A stretch of DNA of 64,000 nt from Latrodectus hesperus (taxonomy: Eukaryota > Arthropoda > Arachnida > Araneae > Theridiidae), in the NCBI GenBank assembly GCA_037975125.1, contig CM075857.1:41718436-41782435 (forward strand). Reading direction: 5' to 3'. This document shows, in pieces, positions 1-11,111 of the stretch. The position numbers were made by a program, and so were the translations under genes. How positions within the stretch are numbered: position 1 is the first letter of the stretch; the number at the start of each line of letters is the position of its first letter. A model generated the notes under the pieces. The model ran no database searches, was not told where the DNA came from, and saw only the letters and a list, made by a program, of their open reading frames with translations.

Positions 1-1794
1 CACTTCTATTGAATATAATTAGCAAAAACTGCTTTTTTGCATTAAAAAAAGTTTCTTCGAATTGGAAAGATTATATGTAATTTAGCTAACCTTAGCAATT
101 GTCGAACAATTTCAAAAGAAAGTCCTTTTTGAATTTCTTTAGAATTTTTCACAGTATTCAAGGGATTATTATTTTTTTAAGCCAGCTTTTTATGATTGTT
201 AATGTTTAGCATGTGAATAGCACGTACTTATTAGAATTTTCACACCTCACTTTTGATTTCATTAATATTTACATAACAATCTTTAATTTTTATTCAAATT
301 CTCTATTATTTCTGAAAATCAAGCTCTGAGCATAACGCCACCTATAATATTACTGTACAACGCCAATATTTTTTAAAGCCAAACTTGGCTGATTTTCATC
401 TTACATTACGTTAACCTAAGATAGGGGAAATTCTTGGAAAATCTTCTCCCCTTAAGAATCCCGCTGTTTTATGACAGAGCGGGAAACAGCTTCCTTGTCG
501 ACTAAGGAATTAACTTTTCTTACTTTAGGGCATATGTATACGAATAGCAGAAATGGTTTCTGTAAATAATGCATGTTATATTCCTGCCGTTTATTTTGGG
601 AAAATGGCTATATGTATTTTAATTTTAAATTCGCTATTTTCATTTAAAAGTATAGATTATAGGATTGAAATACTATAAATTGTTCTATATATATAGTATA
701 TGTATACTGAAACCAGAATACCAAAAATTATACCCAAAATTAGAGTTCAGTTACAAATGAATAGTTTTATTTTATGTGGATTCTTAGTTGCTCTAAAAAT
801 AATATTCTATAATAATCAAAAAATATAATATCAAAATTAGATCGATTTTATTCTTTTTTAACTGATACACAGTATGTAAATTTATACAATTAACCAGCAT
901 GTATACGATATGAACGTTTAGAATCGACATTGTTATCCATTATCAAAATGAGATTTGACAGCTAGATTCAAAGGATTTCTATTCATGTACTATCATCACA
1001 TACCGATCATATGGTGCACTTGGCTTTGTGTGATAATTATGTAAAAAATACATTTATTATATACTTAAAATGGCCTTTAATTGTTAAAATATCTTCTACC
1101 GTAATTTCATTCCGATTACTCATCTTTATTTAATAATTTCAAAGTAGCTTTCATTAGGAACTGTATGGGGTATCAATATTTTAATTTCACCCATTTACAA
1201 TCTTCGAAATAATAATCTAATAAAAATAATAATCCACTAATGATAAGCTAATATGTTTTCATTCCAATAAAGACTTTAAAATATATGTAAAAATCTTCAT
1301 TAGAATGCAATGGACGCAACAGTGAAAATAAAAGAATAGAACCGGTGACAGTGTTGAATGGAATTTTTAATTTATTCTTTAGTTGACTATTTACTTCTAA
1401 TTGACTATTGTATTTACTCGTCATGAATTAATTCTGATTGTTACAAGATTTTTTACGTCTCCTGACCAATTAGACAAGGACTCTTATTATTACACGTAAA
1501 TTACAATCGCTTTCTAGGGCGAAGTGTTGCTCATTATATTTTCTACTGAAAATCTGCTTTGTCTATCTAAGCTGTTTATGCAAACATCTGTAGATAACCG
1601 CATGCTGAGTTTTGAAAAACATAACTCATCGATATTTTTCTTAAAATATCATCTATATGCTTCTAATTCATTCAATTAAATCAAACCTGCCTTCTGCAAG
1701 CAATTTCATGCGAGACTGAAATAGAAAAGTATTAATGACCATCAAAACAAGAAATTAGGAAACAATATACATTTAATAATGATTATGTATACAA

Positions 1795-1795
<1 letters not shown>
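1..1795. other. AT-rich non-coding stretch
   Basis: No open frame, RNA gene or repeat that I recognise. The sequence is AT-rich with many short A and T runs, as expected for intergenic or intronic DNA in this genome. Confidence 0.6.
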
Positions 1796-1836
<41 letters not shown>

Positions 1837-1872
1837 GAATGTATGTATGTATGTATATGTATATATATATGT
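1796..1872. repeat. (AT)n / (GTAT)n microsatellite
   Basis: Alternating AT dinucleotides grade into GTAT units and back to AT. Purely simple-sequence. Confidence 0.9.
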
Positions 1873-3478
1873 ATAAAGGCTGTTTGCTACTGACCCACGT
1901 TTTGTAAGGGAATAAAAGCTATTGAAAAACTAATAAATGAACTACAATCTTAATAAATTGACTAATATTATTAAAATGAAATTTACAAACTTCACGCTCG
2001 TTTATACAGGCAATTGAAATGAAAGATACATACATTTTTAATAATTCATGTATTCAATTTTATTTAAACATTCATAATTATTTTTGACCGTTTAATAGAA
2101 AACTAAAATCATTCAATGTGTGTGCGAGGCAATGCATACTTTTTTATTATGATTAATAATAAAATTATTATTGTGATAATTAAAAACCATACTCTGAAAT
2201 GTATATTTTCCTCAATATCAGCGGAAGAGGGGTAAAATATTCTCCCTCAATACCTGATAAGATCGTAAAAGTGGGATTCCGGTGTCATTTTCGGCGACTA
2301 TTTGACTTCCTCCACCCGTGCTCTAAAACTCCGGGGGTAATTGTATGTAGATACTGATCAACGAAATAGGTGGTGGGAAACAGAAAGCACACTTTTTGGT
2401 GTTGAATACAAAAGGACTCATGGTGTTAGAACATTTATTTTTGTGAAATATTACGCCAAAATTGGTAAACTCACATTGCATGGAATTGATTGACAAGCAA
2501 TTTTAACCAATAGTACTATTTTGAATACTCCTACTATAAGCTTTGAGAACTGTTGATTAGGTTATGCGAGAATATTGGTGTTCAGAACTCAGTAAGATAA
2601 AGATTGTGAGAGAATTGAAAAATTTTTTTTCGTTTTCAGTTTTATAAAAAGTAAGTTATTTTAAATTCATTAAAATTTATTTGTTTGTATAAATTATTTT
2701 TTGTTTCAAGTGTAATTTAAAGTTCTCATTGTGTTTTGATTTGAAGTTTAACATAGATTTTATTCGTGAAATATTATTTTAGACAGAAACTTTGCTTTTA
2801 AATTCTGACCAAGTCTATAATTTAGAACTCTGTTGCTCGCAAATTCGCTTTAAAATATTCTTAATTGTTTTCATCGATGATTAATGATTAATGAATGTTT
2901 TTATTTATAAATTTATTGATTTTAAAATTTTTTTCCTAAATTATCTTAATTATTAGAAATACAAAATTTTGAAGTATCTCATTACTTGTTATCTTGCAAT
3001 TATAAATAAAATTATAAAAAATCGCTTAAATGTATCAACTACTTAGTTAATTCAAAGTTGAATAATTTAATAACTGATAGTGTCAAATTATTGAAGTAAG
3101 GTAACTGCTATAATGATTGTCTTTCTGGCTATATTAAGCAGAAAGTTTTTATTAGGTTGTGAGCCATTTTGCGATATTATATTAATTAAAAAAGGAAACA
3201 TAAAAATATTCCATATTTTATTGAAGGAGCATAAATAGATTTTGTTATCTTGTCACAGCATATTTTACATTTAAATTGCCAAGTTGATGTATGTTTTCAT
3301 GACTTATATAGCAAGTATGTGTATATAAGTAAAAAAAAACAAATGCTTAGGCATGTTCTTATTCAGGCAATCTGATCTATTGTCATTTTTAATATAATTG
3401 ATATAAAAGTGTTCTTAAATTATAATAATTTTAATTCAATTGTGTTGATAAATTATAATAATTTTAATATATTTCCAG
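1873..3478. other. AT-rich non-coding stretch upstream of the DUF4806-like exons
   Basis: No exon could be assigned. The slightly more GC-rich part at 2220-2400 might hold a promoter or 5' exon of the downstream DUF4806-like locus, but no reading frame there resembles that family's N-terminal part, so nothing is claimed. Confidence 0.5.
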
Positions 3479-3774
3479 CCAATTATGAAAAGACAAATAA
3501 AAAGTTAATATACTATCGCTATGACAGTGACATTGAACCACTCTCAGCAGATACAATTGAAGAAGGTTTGTGCAGCAAAAGTATAGATTCAGAAATTCAG
3601 ATTCAAAGGAGATTTGTGATAAATGTAGAAGTAATGAAGGTTTGTGTCTGATATATAAATAAGTACAATTACAGTGTAGAGAAAGCGTGTTAAGTTTCAT
3701 ACATAATGATATTTCATTATTAAAAGGTCTTGTTCTCAAAAAATTTATTTCTATCACTATTTTATATTTTAATC

Positions 3775-3801
3775 ATATATATATATATATATATATATAT
3801 A
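3775..3801. repeat. (AT)n microsatellite
   Basis: Uninterrupted AT dinucleotides in an intron-like stretch of the DUF4806-like locus. Confidence 0.9.
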
Positions 3802-4139
3802 CTATTTGCAACCTTTTTAATTGTTATACGCATTTTACTCATTTTTTAGGCTAAAAATAAGTTCTTTAACTGGGATGTTTCATTAACTGTTTTTTATTTA
3901 ATTTTTTCAGAGTATATGATTTTTCAAACTATAAAATATGAATTATACACCTTAAATTGTTTTTCTCCTTCTATTATAATCGTGAAATTATTTTAAAATA
4001 TTATATTGGATTTAAAATTAAACTAATGCGCTTAGATTAATCCAATATTATTCAATTGAAATTATTTTGAAATAGTTAAATTATTATCACTATTTTCAAT
4101 CAAACTTTTTTCGTATGATTATGTTATGAAATGATAATG

Positions 4140-4143
<4 letters not shown>

Positions 4144-4226
<83 letters not shown>
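4144..4226. repeat. (AT)n microsatellite
   Basis: About 41 uninterrupted AT units ending some 25 bases before the acceptor of the second DUF4806-like exon. It may perturb the polypyrimidine tract, but TATCTTCTAG is still present. Confidence 0.95.
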
Positions 4227-4230
<4 letters not shown>

Positions 4231-6676
4231 AATAATATATTATCTTCTAGCAATGTTGAAATCCTTGAACGGTGTAATCTTGGAGCTGAAGAAAGATGTT
4301 CAGAAGAATACTATGCTTTTGCAGTCCCTACTTCCGAGCACAGCTATCGTGGAAGAGGGGAATGTATTGACTATTTGTAGTTTTGATGAATTGAAAGTTA
4401 TGGAAGAAAGGCTCAAAGACATAGAAGAATTAAGTAAAATGGTAAAAATATTTGTTTAAAAAAGCTTGTTTTTTGTGTGTATAATATATGTATGTACATA
4501 ATATCTTAATAGGTTATTATCAAAGAGATTACTTGGGTAATTTTAAGAAAATTAATAAATAATTAAAAATTTTAAATTTAAAATTTAATATTTTTACAAA
4601 TTAAAATTAATTCCTGACTCAAAATTATTTGAAGCATTTATCATGCGTATATAAATGCAATTTATCATCTTAGAAAAACATTTTAAATTGTATGTTAGTA
4701 AACATTATAAATAAATTTAACTTATAAAAATGAAAAAAATATTTTATCACATAGTGCAATAAATGAGCATTACTTTAGATAAGAATTAACAATTTACTAT
4801 GTTTTAAGAGGTATACTGTAATTTATAAATGTGCTTTGAAGCCAAAAATATTTTCAACTCAAATTTATATTTTAAATTAAATAATTTGTGTATTTAAATG
4901 TATCTGTATTTAAATTTTCCAAAAACTTAATCAATTAAAATAATTAAATTAGTAGCTAAAAACGAAATATTTTGGTGGATTAAACTTACACCTATTTAAA
5001 TGTGAATACTATCCATAGATTTTCTGATGTTTCTGTTTTTGTAAGGGATTATAAATGTCATTGATTTAAAAAAGAATAAAATATTTTTCTTTAGGTTAAA
5101 GTCTTGTCAACTTTGGTCAATATTTTCACCCGATTTCAATGATAGTTAAAGGGATTATAAAACTTATCAGTCTTTTTATGCTTGCAAAAGAATTGCAATT
5201 TTTTAATTAAATTACCTAATGTTGCAACTTTATTTGGCAATTTTATTGTAATATTCTCTTTGATTTATTTTAACTGGTTGATAGATTGTCACTTTTTGGT
5301 ATATTTTGCATGCAAGGGCTAATATCTACAGTAAAAAGTGTGTACTCCATCACTAATTTCACAATTAAGATGAGAATCAAACCCCTTAATTGTTGAATTG
5401 ATGATTGTGTTACTTTAACTATTGCAATGATTGGTATTGGTTGTAAATTAAAATATAAATGTTTTTTAAATGGGAAAATATTTTTTTAGGTTATTCTTCG
5501 AAAGTATGGCACTTTGAAATTATCATTTACTTGGTTTTTTATGTATACTTTCCTACTAAAAATTTAGCAAAGAATCGAAAATTTCTTATAGAAACATTAT
5601 TAACTAAAAAAATAAATAAAAATAACTAGTGAAAAAAATAATCTGCTGAACAACAAATTTGTAAAAGATGAAAAATTACATGCATTTATATATAATATAC
5701 ACAAATAAATATAAAATATTTTTTATTTCAATTTTTTTAATAAAAACGAACTGTAACACTTCGATGACTTCATTATAAGCTTATTGCAGTAAGAACTGGA
5801 AATTCATTTTCTGAAGTTGTGTTTTAATATACAAAAACAAATATTAGAAATGTTATCTTTTTTCTTCTGATTTATGAGTTTTCTATAAAAAGGTAATTTA
5901 TTATATTTTATTTTTCTTAAAAGACTTTACTTTGTTAAATGTTAAGACCTTTTTTAATATCAAAAATTCAATTCTTTAAAACTATCTATGTAGATTGACA
6001 TTTTTCCTAGAATTCATAGTTCTTGTAAAATTATTAAAAAGAATGGAATTGTAACAACAACTGGTCCGATATTCATAAATATTTTGCTATTGGTAAACCA
6101 ACTATTTATACAATACTTAGAGCCTAGACTTGTTATAATAGAAGAAAATAGTGCCAAAATATAAGCGAATAATGAGGAGCTCAAATATCAAAATATTTCT
6201 TTCATTTCTAAGAGAAAATACAAAATTAATATTGATCACTGAAATTTAAAGTGAAAACTTATGCACCAATTCAATATAAAAGGATAACTTCCAGCATTTA
6301 TTTAAACAAGAAATTCTTGATTTATTTCTTAGTGAAAATTGTATTGTTTTTAAAAATTTTATCAATATATTTAAATGTAAAGCAAACAGAAAAAAAGTAA
6401 TTTACTACAAAAATTATCTTTGTTAAAGATTTTTCTTTTCTGTAATTATTTTTTTAAATAATTCTGAATTTATTTTATTACAGGTTACAAAAAGTTATCT
6501 GAATTGATGTTACCTGTATTAATTTAATTTTATTTTTATTTTCAGTAAGTGTTCGACAGAAAAGAGAATATTCTAGCATTTCGCAACACAAAATAGAAGA
6601 GTATGTAAGAAATTGACTTCGAAATGCTCCAGATCGGGAAGGAGGAAGGAACAAAAGAAGAAAACTTTTAAATTAA

Positions 6677-7107
6677 AAAAACTGTAAATAAATAATGTGA
6701 ATGGATTTATGATTGTAAATAAAAAAAAGTTTATACTGGATCTGTCTCGTTCTGAGCCATCATTAATAAAAATATCATTGATATAATATAAATTATCTAA
6801 TATAAAAAGTTCAGTTTATGTGTGTTTAGTTAAATGTGTTGCATGCTTTACAAAAATACAATAAAACAAATATCTTAAAATAATTGAGTTAGAATTTTAT
6901 GTATATGTTCATGCGCTGAATTTAACAACAGAACTGTTAACAATGAAGTGAAAATTTCTTATAGATATATTAAAATATTTATTGAATAAAAATAAATAAT
7001 AACTGCTAATCCAAAAGTAATCTTGACAAATTGGTAAAACATGATTATAATCAACATATAAATGAATTCTATTAGAAAAAATATTTTAGAAAATAATCAA
7101 ATCTAAT
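6677..7107. other. AT-rich non-coding stretch
   Basis: Possible 3' flank of the DUF4806-like locus, with AATAAA-like hexamers near 6717. No other feature seen. Confidence 0.4.
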
Positions 7108-7382
7108 ATAAATATTTATTTAAACAAAAATAAACTAATATTTACTAGTTCATTAAAGTAAAAGCTAAAAATTCAAACTTTTTAAATTGTTTTAATTTAT
7201 ATATAATTATTTCTTAAGAAATAAAAACATATTTAATGTTATACTATTAATATATATATATATTAAAATTTATTTTAACAAAAATAAACTGTAATATTCA
7301 TAGGCTCATTATAATAAAAGTTGAAAATTAAAATTTTTGAAATTGTTTTAATTTATATATAATTATTTCTTAAGAAATAAAA
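7108..7382. repeat. Tandem duplication of an AT-rich unit
   Basis: Two units, about 7108-7226 and 7257-7382. Their last 43 bases (7184-7226 and 7340-7382) are identical; the earlier parts are diverged but alignable (both contain ACAAAAATAAACT). A third, more diverged relative appears at about 5700-5830 (AAAAACGAACTGTAACACTT). Confidence 0.75.
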
Positions 7383-7533
7383 TGGGACGATTATGGAAAG
7401 AGAGCGGCATCTCTAAATAACCAAAGCAGATTCAATTTAATGCATTTCCAATATATTTCAATATTAACTTTACAATATATAAATTCCTAGCAATTAAAAA
7501 ATGGGTAAATATTTCATTTTAATCTGTAGAAAT

Positions 7534-7835
7534 AAAATCAAAGTTATAATTGGCTCCACGTCGGTTAAAGCGGCCACTGCCGGCCAAACTGCAAAGGCCC
7601 GACGGATAACCGTATACGGGTATGTGCTGGCAATTATACGGACCACACACGGCCAATACGGCATTGCTGGCCACCCAGCGTTGGGCCAACAGCGGACCGT
7701 ACTGCCGGCCCAGCAGCAATGACGACGACCACTTTATTGACGGAGCCGACGAGGCCAAATAGCGGCGGGCCGCTGCTGGCCAAGGCGGCTGACAGCAGCG
7801 GCCCGATGGATGCCCGGCATCTTTGTGTTTGCTGG
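7534..7835. mobile_element. GC-rich insertion-like island, unclassified
   Basis: About 300 bases of GC-rich sequence dense in GGCC, GGCCCG and TTGGGCC motifs stand out in DNA that is otherwise strongly AT-rich. The 8-mer GTAGAAAT occurs on both sides (7526-7533 and 7836-7843), as a target-site duplication would. The right end reads CTTTGTGTTTGCTGG. I see no convincing terminal inverted repeat. The frames open across it on both strands (up to about 75 codons) look like a by-product of GC content. It is probably a non-autonomous DNA transposon; an imported GC-rich fragment is the alternative. Confidence 0.5.
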
Positions 7836-7843
7836 GTAGAAAT

Positions 7844-9284
7844 TCGTTTGCATTTCATTCATTTAAATACTTTATAAAAAATATTAAATACGTTTCAAAT
7901 TTCTTTTCAAACTTATTTAAGCGTAATTATTAAATTATTCGTAAGCATATATTTCAATTAATAACAATATAAATTATTTTCAAGAAAACGATATATTTTA
8001 TTAATTAGTACAAGTTCTTATAATTTTACACGAAAAGAATCAAATTGATAACTGCAAACCCTTTTCTCGAAATATCAACCAATAACTATGCTACAGAATA
8101 ATTAATAATGATAGTATCACAGAATAAAAAGTCTTATTTAAATAGACGCCGAATGTATCTATCTGTGATGAATACATTCAGAGACATCTGCTGGTAAATT
8201 CTGCACTAAACTATCTCAGAATAAACTCAGTTTCCCCCCTTCTCAAGCGTTTTCCTATTTACAATTTCGAATGTTGCAAAATATTAGGATATATAAAATC
8301 GTTTGCAGCAAGATTTTTTTTTCATTGTGAAATTCATTTACGAAGAAGCATTTCATTTAATAAGAAAATAAAAGTTTTCAAATAACTTTACGATTAAAAA
8401 AAGCCAAAATATATGCTTTTTTAAATAATAAACAGATATTTTAATAACCAGCAAATTTTATGTAACAAATACTTTCGCCTGTTTGTTCTTGTTTTATTAA
8501 TAAGAGAAATAAAATTGGCAGCACTTCCAGAAGTAAGATAATTAGCATGAGATTCTTTGTGTGCGTGGCAATGATAATTACAGACTATTGAAGCATTCCT
8601 GCAAGATTAATGTTATTCATAACCAATAATACAATGCATTTCGCAAACATATTCCCAACAACTATTACACCATTAATAATAGAATAAGATAATCATTTGT
8701 ATCTACTAGCTGTAACCGCGTGATCTCTCTAAAATATGGAGTTGGTTTTTTGACATTGAATTTATTATCATTTTAAATATATTTATTCATCAAAATTGAA
8801 ACAGAATCTTATAAGTTTAAAAATTAGAGTAATTTATATATAATTGTTTTTACATCATATAAGTTCTTTGGAGCTAAGTTAACATATTTTTAAGAACTCA
8901 TTTAAAAAGTTAAGCTGTATCGCTGGTACGTATTTTTTTTCAGAGAATATTTTATTGTTGGATAAATTTGCGGTATATATATGTGATTTAACCTCTGAAA
9001 AAAAGAGAAAATGTGAAACACCTATTAGAAGAATAATCGCAGATGTATTTCCCATTAAATGATTGACAAGCTGTACCGTGATTTATTATCATGCACATTA
9101 GCTCCACTTTGAATTCAAAACTTACTTGAAGATATGGATACTAATTTCAGTATTGCACAATTTCCAATCTAATGTTCTGGTGCTCTTTTCTTTTGAGCAT
9201 TTTATTGGAGACTGTTACCATAAAAGGCAGTTCTAAAATTATGTTGTTTTATAATGTCCTGCTATTACTAATTTCAACTCTACA
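7844..9284. other. AT-rich non-coding stretch
   Basis: No coding or repeat signal recognised, apart from short homopolymer tracts. Confidence 0.5.
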
Positions 9285-9287
9285 AGG

Positions 9288-9570
9288 GGTGGACGTGATA
9301 GCATCTTACATGGTAGGGCACCCAGTGTTTGTGCCATCGTAGCTCCGAAAGTGCATCCGCGTAATCTAGAAATAAATTTCAAGCAGAAGACCTAGGTTTG
9401 CCACTCCTAGAGGTATCATTTCATATGGAGGACATTGCGACCACAGCATATTTAACATTCCCCAGCCTCCATGAGCGAGCTGAATAGATCTTCAATTGGA
9501 TCAGGATTCGAACTCATTAACCTCTGATAAGGAGAATCAATGCTCTAACCAATCAGGCCGCAGCTGCCGT
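9288..9570 (-). repeat. tRNA-derived SINE, family A, copy 1
   Basis: On the minus strand the right end begins with a tRNA-like head: GGCCTGATTGGTTAGAGCA (A-box-like) and then GAGTTCGAATCCTGATC (B-box-like). It continues into a body containing the complement of GAGGACATTGCGACCA. The same head and body recur at about 24620-24900, 31420-31740 and 36175-36425. The left boundary is approximate and no clear TSD was found. Confidence 0.65.
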
Positions 9571-9839
9571 TAATTCTAAAATTATACTAATGACGAATTT
9601 GTTTTCTATGATTTAAGAATGCACACTAAATATAAAGAACTGATAATTTTGAAACAAATAAAATCGCAGTTTATAATATTCATTAGAAAAAGGCATCATT
9701 CTCGTATTCAAAAGGTAGTTTGTTCTATATTTGAACCAGCTGACAACAACAGGGTTGAGAGAGTCTGAGCACGTTTAATATTAAGCTGACGATGAGAGAG
9801 CTTATGTACGTTAACTGCGCAGGTTGTCTTTTTAGTTTC

Positions 9840-11110
9840 TACTAGAAGTAGTAAGGAAAAAAAATTTTTGGGAACAAAAAACTGTTTTATTGCTGTTCTA
9901 AATATTCTCCTTTTAGATATATAGTTTTCGATCCGTTCAAACGAATTCTTGAAATAGTTTTTTCTTATGAATTTAATATCACAGAAAGAAGCATGGTTTG
10001 TGAAGGCTTTAATAGCTTCTTAAGGTAAAGAAAATCGCTGTCCACGCATTTTTTGTTTGACTTAAGGAAATAAGAAAAAGTCGCTAGGCGACAAATCAGG
10101 AGAATATGAGCAATGAGTCAGTATTTGATATTATTATCTTTTGAGTAACTAATTATTTCACTTGCTATGTGGGATGCAATTATTTCACACGTTGTGATGA
10201 AGATTGATGTCGCTATTTTTGTTGTTTTTCTTGATTTTTGTTGATGACTTATGGCAGACAAATTTCTGTGTACCATTTATCGTTATTTCCAGGAAGATTA
10301 AAGAAACAAACAATCATTTTCTTGGAAGTACTTAGTGAACGAACTACTTTCGAAGGATTCATTTCATCTGAAAACACCCAAACTTTGTATAGTTACTCTG
10401 TTTCCTGCTCACATAAATTTATTCAAGTTTTATCACCTGCTACGATGTTGTATACGGATTCTGCAGTTTCCAATTTGAATTTTTGTAGCATTTTTTTCGC
10501 CTATTTGTGCACGGGCTTCTTCTTGAGTTTTTGCAAACTGTGCGGAATCCAAATGGAATAAATATTTTTAACAACTAAATGTTGGTGCATAATCAAATGC
10601 ATTGGGCACAGATGCTGTATAATCCAGGATGCCAAACTCTGAATTTAGTGATCTTTTTGGTGAATTTTCTTATGCATCTGGCAACCTGGTTTTTATTACA
10701 TCATAGATATATAGACGTATGAGAATTATGCAGAAAATTCTCCTTTAGCAACTCTAATTTTTACGTCATCGCTTACGTCCCAATAATAGTCTCTTGGAAA
10801 CATTTCTTCATAGTCAAAAAACTTCAGAATTTGACTTCCTGGATTACATGGCATCTGTGTCATGTATTGCAGTCTGTGATATGCCAAGAGATGCTTCTAT
10901 CTCGTGATAAGTAACTTGCTGATCTTTTTCAGTCAACTTTCGAAAAGCATCTATATTGCTTGATTTGGAAATCCTCATCCAAAATCCATTGGTAATGACA
11001 ATCGATTTTGGTAATCATTCACGATATTCATCACTCACGAATGTACGACCACTACTAAATTTTGTTGAACAATTGTAAACAGTCATTTCCGATGGTGCTT
11101 GTGTAGCAAA
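9840..11110 (-). pseudogene. Decayed mariner-family transposase
   Basis: Read on the minus strand in several frames, the pieces line up with mariner transposases in the right order. An HTH-region segment NIDAFRKLTEKDQQVTYHEI continues as EASLGIS (about 10880-10990). Next come IYSIWIPHSL (about 10530-10570), the first catalytic region as VAGDKT, then VWVFSDEMNPSKVVRSLSTS with SKKMIVCFF (about 10310-10400) and WYTEICLP (about 10240-10270). The C-terminal part is recognisable to about 9900 (FERIENYISK). Many stops and frameshifts show it is dead. The reading is broken at 10605-10861 by a nested MITE. Terminal inverted repeats were not identified. Confidence 0.75.
10605..10861. mobile_element. 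MITE (257 bp), copy 1, nested in the mariner
   Basis: The left end GGCACAGATGCTGTATAATC and the inverted right end GACACAGATGCCATGTAATC continue as matching inverted repeats for about 37 bases (both go on to CCAGGA and TCTGAA). The flanks are ATGCATTG (10597-10604) and ATGTATTG (10862-10869), an 8-bp TSD with one mismatch. Removing the insertion restores the mariner protein order. No coding capacity. An 8-bp TSD fits hAT or P superfamilies. A second copy is at 48379-48633. Confidence 0.85.
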
Positions 11111-11111
11111 A

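Larger units (their letters stand above)
3479..6676 (+). pseudogene. DUF4806-like gene, incomplete, probably a pseudogene
   Basis: Three exon-like pieces lie in one order. Piece 1 starts after the acceptor at 3477-3478 and is rich in charged residues. Two donors are possible: after 3565 or after 3639. Only the first (phase 1) joins in frame to piece 2 at 4251-4441, preceded by TTCTAG and ending at a GTAAAA donor. Piece 2 encodes a helical stretch followed by FDELKVMEERLKDIEELSKM, which fits the leucine-rich start of DUF4806. Piece 3, after the acceptor at 6544-6545, encodes IEEYVRN, then a stop at 6614-6616, then LRNAPDREGGRNKRRK up to TAA at 6674. This matches the family's C-terminal helix, where the stop position is normally Trp. 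The middle of the domain (glycine-rich turn and following helices) was not found between 4442 and 6545. The missing middle and the in-frame TGA suggest decay; a missed exon is possible. Function of the family is unknown to me. Confidence 0.5.

Noticed and set aside
7501..7858. Overlapping open frames in the GC-rich island
   Set aside because: Stops are rare in GC-rich DNA; the peptides show no domain and frames are open on both strands.
10238..10561. Plus-strand 107-codon open frame
   Set aside because: It is the antisense shadow of the decayed mariner transposase, whose motifs read on the minus strand.
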